From positions 1 through 22,672 of the forward strand of contig NZ_CAJMEH010000028.1 in the NCBI RefSeq assembly GCF_905212365.1: 22,672 nt of DNA, read 5' to 3'. Shown in pieces: positions 14,937-22,672 of this stretch. Below the pieces are notes generated by a model. The model ran no database searches. It was not told the origin of the DNA and worked only from the letters and a program-made list of their open reading frames with translations. Position numbers and translations under genes: made by a program. Within the stretch, counting starts at the first letter, position 1; every line of letters starts with the position of its first letter. This DNA comes from an uncultured Phascolarctobacterium sp. (GTDB taxonomy: Bacteria > Bacillota > Negativicutes > Acidaminococcales > Acidaminococcaceae).

Positions 14937-16064
14937 TTAATCACTCTCTTTCATCAAAAAGTCTAATATCTGGCGATAGCTGTCAAAAACGCAGTGACGC
15001 GGCGGCGCGTTCAGATACCCTGCCACCACAGGCGTACAGCCGTCGCCGTGCTTGCCCGTTACCGAGCTGGTCACGTGATCGCCGCAGACGACCACCTTTA
15101 AAGGCTCGTGATAACGGCTGCTGACATTCTGCAAAAATTCCTGATCAATGCGGGCAATAAAGTCCGCCTTAGCAGCATAATCATAGCGGTGAGCGGCTTC
15201 GTCGGAACCGTTGAAATGCGCGATAACGAAATCATTGCGCTCCAGGAGGTTCAAGGCACCCTCCGCTTTAGCGGCAATATCCGTATCCACGTCTCCCGTA
15301 GCCTTAGGAGGAATACATACCTCCATACCCAAGGCTCTGGCTATGCCCGCCACAATTTCGGCCTTACATACCGCCCCACCCCGCAGTCCGTGCAGACTGG
15401 CAAAGGAGGGCAGCTCCTGACGCGCCGAAGCGCCCCAGGGATACAGCACATAATGCAGGCCGTCGTGAGCGAAGGGAATCAAACGCTTGTTAGTTTCCTT
15501 CAGAAAATAGCTGATAGACAAGGACTGCCGCCGCAAAGGCTCCAGCAGCTCCTCCGCTTTGCCACCCGCGCTTTCGTGCGGCGGACGCACATTGCAATCC
15601 AAAACGCCTGCCTCCTTATTCATAACGAGCAGGTTGCGGTATTCCGACAGATGGATAAATTCAATATCCTTCAGCACATTATCACAGGCATGTGCGGCAC
15701 GGCACATTTCCGCCGCCGTCAGTCCCCGCCCGTTGAACGCGGCTAATATGCCGTTTTCGTCCACCGCTGCCAGATTGCAGCGCAGCACCATCTCATATTC
15801 CGAAATATCCCTGCCATGGGCCAGCAGCTCCAAATACGCCCTGTTATGGGGAATATCCTGCTTAGCTACGCCTAAAAGTCTCAGAATGCAGCTGCAGCTT
15901 TCCGGCACAATATCCTTTTCACATATACTGAGGTAGCTGACGCCTCCGGCCGCCGCCAAAGCGTCCATAGCCGGATGGCTGGCGCGCTCAAAGGGCGTCT
16001 GCCCCTGCCAAGCCGGAATCGGCTCGTCCCCCAGTCCGTCAATTAAAATTAATAAAGAGCGCAT
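14937..16064 (-). CDS. ApgM-type phosphoglycerate-mutase-like phosphohydrolase in the cobalamin operon
   Basis: A 375-residue protein of the alkaline phosphatase superfamily, closest to archaeal-type cofactor-independent phosphoglycerate mutases (ApgM, COG3635), which are usually about 400 residues. The two-metal site looks intact: Asp9 (IDGLGDEP), the catalytic serine position Ser57 (VPESCS, where ApgM has PPGSD), Asp288 and His292 (GSDEAAH), Asp329-His330 (CGDH) and His339 (GKHGDGCTPV). ATGDVDTDIAAKAEGAL is also ApgM-like. The substrate-side segments differ: the YTGRGPLEALG-type stretch is HNRAYLELLAHG and the ITDTDPH-type motif is NVRPPHE. It overlaps cobD by 26 nt and ends one base before cbiP. 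In this place a phosphatase of alpha-ribazole phosphate or a related nucleotide-loop step is plausible, but this is inference. Confidence 0.85.
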   Translation of the reverse strand: MRSLLILIDGLGDEPIPAWQGQTPFERASHPAMDALAAAGGVSYLSICEKDIVPESCSCILRLLGVAKQDIPHNRAYLELLAHGRDISEYEMVLRCNLAAVDENGILAAFNGRGLTAAEMCRAAHACDNVLKDIEFIHLSEYRNLLVMNKEAGVLDCNVRPPHESAGGKAEELLEPLRRQSLSISYFLKETNKRLIPFAHDGLHYVLYPWGASARQELPSFASLHGLRGGAVCKAEIVAGIARALGMEVCIPPKATGDVDTDIAAKAEGALNLLERNDFVIAHFNGSDEAAHRYDYAAKADFIARIDQEFLQNVSSRYHEPLKVVVCGDHVTSSVTGKHGDGCTPVVAGYLNAPPRHCVFDSYRQILDFLMKESD

Positions 16065-17127
16065 GCTTTTTTGCTTCCTTAATCGCTTTAATCAGACCGC
16101 GGTTCAGCACTCTCGTTTTCACCGCAATACGATAATAGCCCCGTCCCAAATTATCATAATTAGCGCAGGAACGAATAATATAGCCCTGCTCCCGCAGTAA
16201 ACCGTCAAGATTTTTCGGCTGAGACAAATAAAAGAAGACGTAATTAGCTTCTGAGCCGTAAACCTTAGCTCCCAACGACTTAAGCTGGGAAATAAGGTAT
16301 TGACGCTCCTCCTGTACCAGCATCATGGATTCGTGCAGATATTCCTGTTCCTTCAAGGCCGCAATACCCGCTGCCTGCGCCAGCACGGATACGCTCCAAT
16401 CCTGCCCGCTCTGATACAGCTTTTCATGCATCTCCATATCGGAGCACATCAAATAGCCCAAACGGACGCCGGGCATAGCAAAAGTTTTAGTAAAGGCCTT
16501 CAGAATAATCAACTCGGGATATTCTTCCAACAAATCGCATACGCTGAAAGCCTTTTCCGGCGCCACAAAATCCATAAAGCATTCGTCTACCAAAAGCTTG
16601 CAATTTATAACGCGACATTTTTGCAGCATCCGCTCAATAACGGCGCGGCTGGTAATCTGCCCCGTAGGATTATTGGGATTGCAGATAACAAAAATATCAG
16701 TGCGCGTCGTCATCTTGCCGACAATATTTTTAGTAGGCAAAAAGTCGTTTTCTTCAAGTAAATAATAATTTCTTACATTGCATTTCACTGCCCGCAATGC
16801 CTTGGCATAATCTGCAAAGGTTGGCGCATACACCATGCCTCGCGTCGGCTTCAAGGCAACAGCCAGACGGAAAAGCAGGTCGGAAGCGCCATTGCCGAAG
16901 AAAAGATATTCGGGCCTCACATTCAAATAGGCTGCTGTCGCCTCCCGCAGTTTGCGGCAGAAAGGATCCGGATAATTGCCGCATTCCTTGATCGCCGCTT
17001 TCATCGCTTCCTTTACACCCAGCGGCAAACCAAGAGGGTTGATGTTGGCGGAAAAATCCACTAAAGGCTTGCCGTCAGCAGTGGTTTTTTCTGTATAGAT
17101 ATCGCCGCCGTGCTCATACTTGTACAT
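16039..17127 (-). CDS. cobD: L-threonine-O-3-phosphate decarboxylase (class I/II aminotransferase fold)
   Basis: Makes (R)-1-aminopropan-2-yl phosphate, the linker joined to the corrin by CbiB. The 362-residue PLP enzyme has YEHGGDIY and DFSANINPLG at the N-terminus, FGNGASDLLF (77-86) that holds the cofactor phosphate, NPNNPTG (150-156), DECFMDF (181-187) and the Schiff-base lysine in KAFTKTFAMPGVRLGY (Lys214). The family is close to HisC, but the HGG start and the position next to cbiB favour CobD. GAGGG lies 7-8 nt before the ATG. The C-terminal 26 nt overlap the next gene, in another frame. In Pseudomonas-type naming this is cobC. Confidence 0.94.
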   Translation of the reverse strand: MYKYEHGGDIYTEKTTADGKPLVDFSANINPLGLPLGVKEAMKAAIKECGNYPDPFCRKLREATAAYLNVRPEYLFFGNGASDLLFRLAVALKPTRGMVYAPTFADYAKALRAVKCNVRNYYLLEENDFLPTKNIVGKMTTRTDIFVICNPNNPTGQITSRAVIERMLQKCRVINCKLLVDECFMDFVAPEKAFSVCDLLEEYPELIILKAFTKTFAMPGVRLGYLMCSDMEMHEKLYQSGQDWSVSVLAQAAGIAALKEQEYLHESMMLVQEERQYLISQLKSLGAKVYGSEANYVFFYLSQPKNLDGLLREQGYIIRSCANYDNLGRGYYRIAVKTRVLNRGLIKAIKEAKKHALFINFN

Positions 17128-17145
17128 TACTACACCCTCAGTTCT

Positions 17146-18108
17146 TTAAAGTAAAATATTAATCAAATACACCAGTGAAAACAGCAGCAGACACAACACC
17201 GCCGTCATATACAGCAGATTATTGGCCGCCGCAATATCGTCAGGACGCACGGGACGCAAATCGTCGCCAATGGTGTCCTTATGTACCAGCTTGCCGAAAT
17301 AAAAATGATCGCCGCCCAGCTGAATGTTCAAGGCGCCGGCTGTCACCGACTCCGTCATGGCCGAATTGGGGCTTAAATGGTTATAACGGTCGCGCCAGAA
17401 AATCTTCCAGGCGTTTTTAGTGTCCAGATTAAGAAAATACGACGCCAGAATCATTACCAGTCCCGTAATGCGCGCCGGAATCAGATTAGCCAAATCATCC
17501 AGCTTGGCCGCGCAGCGTCCAAAATACAGGAACTTATCATTTTTATAGCCCACCATGGAATCCATGGTATTGATGCCCTTGTATAAAAATGCTAAAGGCG
17601 CGCCGCCTAAAAACATATACAGCATAGGCGCTATAATGCCGTCGGCAGTATTTTCAGCTACGGTTTCCACCGCGCCCTTAGTTACTTCCTCCTCGTCCAG
17701 GTTCTGCGTATCGCGGCCCACGATCCAGGAAAGTTTTACTCTGGCGTCGACCAGATCGCCGCTTTGCAGCGCGGTAAAGACCTTCATGCTCTCGTCTCTC
17801 AGACACTTGGTCGCAAAAATCTGGTAGCACATAACGGTTTCTAAAGCCCAGCGCAGCCATGGATGCACCTGCCCTGCACAATACAGGATGGCGTAGGGTA
17901 CGGCGAAGGAGACGACTAGAACTATCGCCACCATCAAGGCGCCGCCGCACAGCAAGGCCCATTTTCCAGGCTCCAGCAGCCTGCGCAGATTGCGCTCCAA
18001 AAAGCCGATCATGTTGCCTATCAAACAAATAGGATGTGGCAGCCAATGGGGATCTCCGAATATTAAGTCTAAAATGAAACCCGCTATAATAGCGGTCAAT
18101 GATAACAT
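17146..18108 (-). CDS. cbiB: Adenosylcobinamide-phosphate synthase (membrane)
   Basis: An integral membrane enzyme that joins aminopropanol (phosphate) to adenosylcobyric acid. From the ATG at 18108 it has 320 residues and several hydrophobic segments (about 1-18, 52-78, 195-210, 300-320). Family motifs are LIFGDPHWLPHPICLIG near the start, GRDTQNLDEEEVTKGAVETVAENTADG in the middle, and LSPNSAMTESVTAGALNIQLGG. The frame is open to an ATG at 18165, but AAGGGG lies 9 nt before 18108 and the extra 19 residues are not family-like, so I use 18108. The 73-nt gap to cbiA is the longest in the operon and holds two small hairpins. CobD, its substrate supplier, follows 18 nt later. Confidence 0.95.
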   Translation of the reverse strand: MLSLTAIIAGFILDLIFGDPHWLPHPICLIGNMIGFLERNLRRLLEPGKWALLCGGALMVAIVLVVSFAVPYAILYCAGQVHPWLRWALETVMCYQIFATKCLRDESMKVFTALQSGDLVDARVKLSWIVGRDTQNLDEEEVTKGAVETVAENTADGIIAPMLYMFLGGAPLAFLYKGINTMDSMVGYKNDKFLYFGRCAAKLDDLANLIPARITGLVMILASYFLNLDTKNAWKIFWRDRYNHLSPNSAMTESVTAGALNIQLGGDHFYFGKLVHKDTIGDDLRPVRPDDIAAANNLLYMTAVLCLLLFSLVYLINILL

Positions 18109-18145
18109 AGATCCATCCCCTTCAAACATTGCTTGCCAGTAAATT

Positions 18146-18180
18146 TGCAGCAAAACTGCATACAAAGCGCTTCACAGCGC
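18146..18180 (-). other. Pair of 5-bp hairpins between cbiA and cbiB
   Basis: In the transcript GCGCT-GTGA-AGCGC (18167-18180, with a GNRA-type loop) is followed after 6 nt by TGCAG-TTTTG-CTGCA (18146-18160). Neither has a T-run long enough for a clear terminator. This is the only roomy gap among otherwise touching or nearly touching cobalamin genes. It may be a processing or attenuation site, or chance. Confidence 0.3.
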
Positions 18181-18181
18181 G

Positions 18182-19546
18182 TTATTTTTCAGCCTTATAA
18201 GCGCAGCAGCGCGCTACAAAGCTGCGGGCAAAATCCACGTTGCCCCACAAATGAATATGCGGATACCCAGCGTACATATCAGCCGTAGCCGTCGCGCATT
18301 CCCAGCTGCCGCGGCCTGAAGCCTTGGCAGCCACAAAGCTGCTGCCGTTATTGGTACTGTCAGAATAATGGAACTCATGGCCATTGATTCTGCCGCCCTT
18401 GGCGCACAGCACATTGTCCTGCTGCGCCGTTAAGTGTACATAACCAAAACGGGTCAGCTTCTTCGTCATAGCCGTTTCTCCCGGCAGAGCGCCTACCCAA
18501 TTATAGGTATGCTCTCCCTCGCGGTAGCGCTCCAGCAGATACATAAAGCCGCCGCATTCAGCAAAGCAAGGCATACCGCCGTCCAAGGCGGTCTTTACCT
18601 CCTGCAGCATTTCCTGATTACCGGCCAGCTGTGCCGCATAAAGCTCCGGATAGCCGCCACCCAAAACCAGTCCGCTGCAATCCGCAGGCAAATGCTTATC
18701 CGTCAAGGGGCTGAAAGGAACAAGCTCCGCTCCCAGCTCCGTAAGCAGGTCCAAAGCATCCTGGTAATAAAAGCAAAAGGCTTTATCCTGAGCGATAGCC
18801 ACGCGAACCTTACCCACCGGTTCAAGGCTTACCGGCGTATAAGTCAAAGGCGCGGCCTGCTGTGCAAGGGCCACAAGGCCGTCCAAATCAATGGACTTAG
18901 CCGCCTGCACCGCCAAACGCTCTACAATTTGCTGCAAATCACCAATCTCCTCGGCTGTTACCAGGCCAAGGTGACGGCTTTCAAAATTACAGTCCTGCAT
19001 CACGGGGAAATAACCGAAAAGCTTTACGCCAGTCTCCTGCTCGATGACCTCCTTATAGAAAAGGTAGCTCATGGGATTAACATTGTTCAGGATAGCTCCC
19101 GCAATATGACTGTCAGGACGAAAATCCTTAAAGCCCTTGATCGTTGCGGCAATGGATAAGGCGGCTCCCTTGCCGTTGACCACCAGAACTACGGGCGTAT
19201 CGCAGGTACAGGCCAAGTCGTAGGCGCTGGCCTCCGATGTTTTACCCATACCGTCGTAATAGCCCATGGCTCCTTCAAAAACGGCTATATCCGTCCGGCG
19301 GCAGTTTTTAGCCACCAAATAGCGGGACGTTTCCTTCCCCAGCATGAAGATGTCCAAATTACGGGATTTTGCGCCGATCACACGGGAATGGAACATGGGG
19401 TCGATATAGTCGGGTCCGGATTTAAAGGCGGCGACCGCCAGCCCTTTGTCCATCAGCGCCTTAAGCAGCCCGCAGACAATAGTTGTTTTGCCGCTGCCGC
19501 TGCCCGGCGCGCTAATCATAAAACGAGGCACCTTGATTTCAGCCAT
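18182..19546 (-). CDS. cbiA: Cobyrinic acid a,c-diamide synthase
   Basis: Amidates the a and c acetate side chains of (cobalt) cobyrinic acid using glutamine and ATP. The 454-residue protein has the P-loop-like APGSGSGKTT (13-22), FKSGPDYIDPMFH (41-53), and FEGAMGYYDG (90-99) in the synthetase half. The amidotransferase half has LVLGGGYPE, the nucleophile Cys331 in FAECGGFMYL, and GHEFHYS and PHIHLWGN at the C-terminus. AAGGAAG overlaps the end of cbiET just before the ATG, and one base separates the genes. The frame at 18434-19159 on the other strand is its shadow. Confidence 0.96.
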   Translation of the reverse strand: MAEIKVPRFMISAPGSGSGKTTIVCGLLKALMDKGLAVAAFKSGPDYIDPMFHSRVIGAKSRNLDIFMLGKETSRYLVAKNCRRTDIAVFEGAMGYYDGMGKTSEASAYDLACTCDTPVVLVVNGKGAALSIAATIKGFKDFRPDSHIAGAILNNVNPMSYLFYKEVIEQETGVKLFGYFPVMQDCNFESRHLGLVTAEEIGDLQQIVERLAVQAAKSIDLDGLVALAQQAAPLTYTPVSLEPVGKVRVAIAQDKAFCFYYQDALDLLTELGAELVPFSPLTDKHLPADCSGLVLGGGYPELYAAQLAGNQEMLQEVKTALDGGMPCFAECGGFMYLLERYREGEHTYNWVGALPGETAMTKKLTRFGYVHLTAQQDNVLCAKGGRINGHEFHYSDSTNNGSSFVAAKASGRGSWECATATADMYAGYPHIHLWGNVDFARSFVARCCAYKAEK

Positions 19547-19547
19547 G

Positions 19548-20762
19548 CTAATCTTCCTTTTTCAAAGCAGTCATTACATATACAGGATTTTGCGCCATCA
19601 TCAAATTATAATTGCCCAAATGCTTGCTGCGGGCAACAAAAACATTGACGATCTCCAAGGAGTACTCCTGATGCTCCTTATAGTAAGCCGCAACCTCCGC
19701 CAGCGTTTCCACCGTAATGGCGTTAATTACCACACGACAGCTGCTGTTCTTAGCGTAGATTACGTCCAGCATTTCACACAAATCGCCGCCGCTGCCGCCT
19801 ACGAAAACGCAGTCGGGAGCAGGCATGGAGCGAATATTTTCCAAGGCCTCGCCCGCTACGATCTCCAGATTCTGCACGCCGAACAGCGCTTTGTTCTTAC
19901 CCAGCAGCTCTACTGCCACAGGATTGCGCTCAAAGGCCCACACCCTGCCCTCCTTAGCCAGCAGCGCCAGCTCTATGGAGCAGGAGCCGGTGCCTGCGCC
20001 GATATCATAAATCAGATCCGTCGCTTTAGGCATCAGCTTAGACATTGATACGCTGCGTACCTCCTGCTTGGTCATGGGAACCTTGCTGCGCAAAAACAGA
20101 TCGTCGGCCAAGCCGTGTACTACGGGGGTAAAGCCGCCGGACTCCTCGTTAAGCAGCATCATTACGGACAGGGACGGAAACTGCAAGGCACTAATCTGTT
20201 CCGCCGTGCCGCTGGTAATCTTCTCTTCGGGATAGGACAGGTTTTCGCCCACATAGACCTGCACATGACCCAAGCCATGCTCGCACAGCTGTGCGCACAG
20301 GCTTTGCGGCGAATTATCGCCGCCGGTCAGGGAAAAGACCTTTTTGTTCTGCGCTACCGCAGTTACAAGGTTCTGCTGTCGGCCGTGCATGCTGACGATT
20401 TTAGCGTCGTCCCAGGACATTTGCAGCTTGGCGGCAAAATACACCAGGCTGCTGATGCCGCAGTAGCGCACGCATTCGCAGTCCGGCAGCTTGCCGCTGA
20501 TAGTTTTGGCCAGGCTGAAAAAGCCCACGTCGCCGGAAACCAGCACCGCTACCACATCCCTTTCAGGATCGGCCTGCGCGGCAATTTCGGCAATAGCCGA
20601 GGTCTTGATAGTATCATATACCTTTTTGCCGCTCTCTGCAAAGGCAGAAAGCATTCTTTTATCGCCAATCAAAATATTGCTTTCGGCAATGGCCTGACGG
20701 GCAGCGCCGGTCAAAAGATCGGGATTGCCGGGGCCGATGCCGATTATATTTACTTTAAGCAT
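19548..20762 (-). CDS. cbiET: Fused CbiE-CbiT: cobalt-precorrin-7 C5- and cobalt-precorrin-6B C15-methyltransferase (decarboxylating)
   Basis: One 404-residue chain carries two activities. Residues 1-205 are CbiE, a tetrapyrrole methylase with IGIGPGNPDLLT (7-18), LVSGDVGFFS (74-83) and GENLSYPEEKI. Residues about 225-400 are CbiT, a Rossmann SAM methyltransferase with the motif DIGAGTGSCSIE (253-264), an acidic ribose ligand in AFERN (276-280) and VFVGGSGG (319-326). Together they methylate C-5 and C-15 and decarboxylate the acetate on ring C; the same fusion is called CobL in the aerobic pathway. TAGGAG lies 7 nt before the ATG. The gene overlaps cobK by 13 nt. Confidence 0.95.
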   Translation of the reverse strand: MLKVNIIGIGPGNPDLLTGAARQAIAESNILIGDKRMLSAFAESGKKVYDTIKTSAIAEIAAQADPERDVVAVLVSGDVGFFSLAKTISGKLPDCECVRYCGISSLVYFAAKLQMSWDDAKIVSMHGRQQNLVTAVAQNKKVFSLTGGDNSPQSLCAQLCEHGLGHVQVYVGENLSYPEEKITSGTAEQISALQFPSLSVMMLLNEESGGFTPVVHGLADDLFLRSKVPMTKQEVRSVSMSKLMPKATDLIYDIGAGTGSCSIELALLAKEGRVWAFERNPVAVELLGKNKALFGVQNLEIVAGEALENIRSMPAPDCVFVGGSGGDLCEMLDVIYAKNSSCRVVINAITVETLAEVAAYYKEHQEYSLEIVNVFVARSKHLGNYNLMMAQNPVYVMTALKKED

Positions 20763-21547
20763 TGATGTTCTCCTACAATATCACCGGCGGCTTGTTTATA
20801 CTGCACACGCAGATAATTGATTATCTCGCTAAAACCTGCGCCGCTTTCCTGTTCGGAACGCCCAATGACGATCAGCCTAGCTCCGGCCGCTTCCGCAGCC
20901 TCCGCCTTTTCCTCAAAGCCGCCCACGCTGCCCGAATCCTTAGTCACCATATATTTGCTGCCGAATTTTTTCAGCATGGCGATATTCAGATCCTTGGCGA
21001 AGGGCCCCTGCATACATACGATATGAGCAGGCTTATAGCCCAGGCTCAAGGCGCTTTGCAGACTGCTTTCCATGGGCAGAATACGCAGAGCTATACGCTC
21101 GGCATAATCCTTGACCGCCGTAAAGTCCGGCAGGTTTTTGCTGCCGGTGGTCAGAAAGATGCCGCCCTCCAAATGGTTCAGCAGCTCCACCGCCTCGCCG
21201 AAATCATGGACGGTAATATAATTGCCGCCCTCGCCTGCCGGACGCACCAGCCGCAGGTAATGGCAGCCCTCCTTTTCGCAGGCCGCTTTCACCGTCGCCG
21301 TCACCACCGTAGCGTAGGGATGGGTAGCGTCAATAACGCAGTCGGGCTTGTGCTGGTGCAGAAAGGCTCGCATAGCCGCCTCGTCCATGCGCTCGGCTAC
21401 AACGGTTAAATTATCCTGAGGCTCGATCAGCGCCGCTCCGTACTGCGTAGCTACGCTGACGAAAAGCTGCACCGGATAGGACGCCAGCTCCTTAATCAGG
21501 CGGCGGCCTTCGCTGGTGCCGCCAATCAACCAAATAACCGGTTTCAT
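20750..21547 (-). CDS. cbiJ: Cobalt-precorrin-6A reductase
   Basis: Reduces cobalt-precorrin-6A with NAD(P)H. The 265 residues show the CobK/CbiJ motifs in order: GGTSEGR (9-15) for nucleotide binding, VIDATHPYA (71-79), TTGSKNL (133-139), MQGPF (179-183) and TKDSGSVGGFEEK (202-214). The length is normal. The start ATG overlaps the cobJ stop (ATGA), and the Shine-Dalgarno is weak, so it is probably translated by coupling. Also called cobK. Confidence 0.96.
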   Translation of the reverse strand: MKPVIWLIGGTSEGRRLIKELASYPVQLFVSVATQYGAALIEPQDNLTVVAERMDEAAMRAFLHQHKPDCVIDATHPYATVVTATVKAACEKEGCHYLRLVRPAGEGGNYITVHDFGEAVELLNHLEGGIFLTTGSKNLPDFTAVKDYAERIALRILPMESSLQSALSLGYKPAHIVCMQGPFAKDLNIAMLKKFGSKYMVTKDSGSVGGFEEKAEAAEAAGARLIVIGRSEQESGAGFSEIINYLRVQYKQAAGDIVGEHQCLK

Positions 21548-22275
21548 GCCAGTTTGTAACCGCGCGGGGTTACTAAACGGCCGTTGATTACCTCGGTCTG
21601 CGTATTGCCGATAATAACGGTGGAGAACATATCCACCTCTTTATCGCGCAGCTCTGCCAAGGTGGTCAGCTCATAGGACTGGCCCTCGCGGCCAATATTG
21701 CGCACGATCCCTGCGGGAATAGTGCCCGGCTGGTTCTGCAGCATAATATCGCAGGCCTTTTGCAGATAATCGTGACGCTTAAAGCTGGACGGATTGTACA
21801 GGCAGATGCAGAAATCAGCCTTGGAAGCGCAATCCAGACGTTTAGCAATCTTTTCCCAGGGAGTCAGTAAATCGCTGAGGGAAATCAGGCAGAAATCGCT
21901 GATCAGGGGCGCGCCCAAAACGGCTGCGCCGGAGCAGGCAGCGGTAATACCGGGAATAACCTCTATTTCAATTTCCGGATGCTCCTTGGCAACCTGACAC
22001 ATAATACCGGCCATACCGTATACGCCTGCGTCGCCGCTGGAAATCATAGCCACGGTTTTGCCCTTTAAGGCTTCGTCCAACGCCAGCTTGCAGCGGTCAA
22101 CTTCCTTGCGCATACCGGTGGAAAGAAATTCCTTCTCGGCAAAATCGTCTTTTATCAGATTAACATATACATGGTAGCCGGCAATCACGTCGCAGGCCAT
22201 AAGAGCGTCATAGGCTCTTTTTGTCATTTGCTCAACACCGCCGGGGCCCAGGCCCACAACATATAATTTGGACAT
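21544..22275 (-). CDS. cbiH: Cobalt-precorrin-3 / precorrin-3B C17-methyltransferase
   Basis: Methylates C-17 and drives ring contraction of the corrin precursor with SAM. The 243-residue tetrapyrrole methylase has VGLGPGG (7-13), SSGDAGVYGMAG (79-90) for SAM binding, PGITAACSGAAVLGAPL, and the CobJ/CbiH-type stretch DFCLISLSDLLTPW and CLYNPSSFKR. AAGGATG lies 7 nt before the ATG. It starts 12 nt after cbiG and overlaps cbiJ by 4 nt. Because cbiG is present I read it as the anaerobic CbiH; the aerobic homologue is CobJ. Confidence 0.95.
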   Translation of the reverse strand: MSKLYVVGLGPGGVEQMTKRAYDALMACDVIAGYHVYVNLIKDDFAEKEFLSTGMRKEVDRCKLALDEALKGKTVAMISSGDAGVYGMAGIMCQVAKEHPEIEIEVIPGITAACSGAAVLGAPLISDFCLISLSDLLTPWEKIAKRLDCASKADFCICLYNPSSFKRHDYLQKACDIMLQNQPGTIPAGIVRNIGREGQSYELTTLAELRDKEVDMFSTVIIGNTQTEVINGRLVTPRGYKLA

Positions 22276-22287
22276 TTTGCACCATCC

Positions 22288-22672
22288 TTACTTAGTTTTA
22301 AGACCCGTATGCCCAAAATCCAGCACCAGGTCCTCTGCCGCCACAGCCAGCGTTACGCCGTTCAGGCTCGTTTTGCGCAGCAGCAGCCTGCCGCCGCTGT
22401 CTTTCACAGCGCTGCGCTCGCAGACATTGCTGACGCCCACCACGCTCTGCACAAAGGAAGAAGGCGTAAAATCGCCCTCTACCGCGTTCAGCTCACCGGC
22501 AGTATAAAAAGCGGCAGGGAAATTATATTTACGGGCAAAGGCCAAAAGCCCCTGCTCGTCTTTTTTCAAATCAACGGAAGCGATACCGGCCACGCAGCGT
22601 TTATCCAGCCCTAAGGCCTCCAGCTGCGGCAGTACCAGCGCTTCTATATTTTCCAAAGGCGTATTACGGCGG
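22288..22672 (-). CDS. cbiG: Cobalt-precorrin-5A hydrolase, C-terminal domain only (5' end outside window)
   Basis: Opens the delta-lactone of cobalt-precorrin-5A and releases acetaldehyde, an anaerobic-pathway step. Only the last 127 codons are present. The frame runs off the right edge as RRNTPLENIEALV, matching the 'GCRRGTP' start of the CbiG C-terminal domain, followed by GIASVDLKKDEQGLLAFA, TAGELNAVEG, VVGVSNVCERSAV and a conserved end. An apparent TTG start at 22656 is therefore not real. The gene ends 12 nt before cbiH. CbiG is the best evidence that this operon uses early cobalt insertion. Confidence 0.93.
   Translation of the reverse strand, partial: RRNTPLENIEALVLPQLEALGLDKRCVAGIASVDLKKDEQGLLAFARKYNFPAAFYTAGELNAVEGDFTPSSFVQSVVGVSNVCERSAVKDSGGRLLLRKTSLNGVTLAVAAEDLVLDFGHTGLKTK

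Noticed and set aside
18434..19159. 241-residue plus-strand frame
   Set aside because: It lies antisense inside cbiA, whose motifs are complete. It has no ribosome site of note and no family resemblance.
22276..22287. Cobalamin riboswitch in front of the cobalamin genes
   Set aside because: All gaps in the visible part of the operon are too short for a B12 riboswitch (the longest is 73 nt). If one exists it lies beyond the right edge.
22654..22656. TTG as a start codon for the last gene at the right edge
   Set aside because: The frame stays open upstream and encodes the RRNTP part of CbiG, so the gene simply continues beyond the window.

Overview
All protein-coding genes in this window lie on the minus strand, so transcription runs from high to low coordinates. 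The window suggests a diderm Firmicute of the class Negativicutes, possibly Acidaminococcaceae such as Phascolarctobacterium or Acidaminococcus. The reasons are the IspH-S1 fusion protein, the scpA-scpB-rluB / cmk-plsC-ispH gene order typical of Clostridia and Negativicutes, an anaerobic (early cobalt insertion) cobalamin pathway, and a Sec-exported beta-helix surface protein of autotransporter type, which fits a Firmicute with an outer membrane. The genus is an inference from gene content.

Region 1 (22672 down to 12207) is a tightly packed cobalamin operon. In order of transcription it holds cbiG (cut by the window edge), cobJ/cbiH, cobK/cbiJ, a fused cbiET, cbiA, cbiB, cobD, an ApgM-type phosphoglycerate-mutase-like phosphohydrolase, cbiP, cobO and cbiC. 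These genes cover corrin ring contraction, methylation, reduction, decarboxylation, a,c-diamidation, adenosylation, the remaining amidations and aminopropanol attachment. The operon start (and cbiD, cbiF, cbiL) and the nucleotide-loop genes cobU/cobS/cobT are not in view. The phosphohydrolase is the least explained member and is a candidate for the missing alpha-ribazole phosphatase.

Region 2 (12144 down to 11972) is a single tRNA-Asn(GTT) gene with a perfect-consensus promoter, encoded CCA and its own intrinsic terminator. Region 3 (11769 down to 10876) is a one-gene unit: a PaaG-like crotonase-family protein with its own promoter and a strong terminator.

Region 4 (10875 down to 2419) is a housekeeping operon with a recognisable promoter and terminator: M50 site-2-type protease, scpA, scpB, rluB-like pseudouridine synthase, BaiN/HI0933-type flavoprotein, cmk, plsC, ispH-S1 fusion and type 2 idi. 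It links chromosome condensation, rRNA modification, nucleotide and phospholipid synthesis, and the last steps of the MEP isoprenoid pathway.

Region 5 (2287 down to 1) is the start of a large surface protein with a signal peptide, running off the left edge. Its promoter has a run of seven G between the -35 and -10 boxes, a layout known from phase-variable surface protein genes. The gene is also a composition mosaic, with an AT-rich N-terminal part and a GC-richer section built of 16-residue repeats. No insertion sequence, CRISPR array, phage gene or replication origin was seen.
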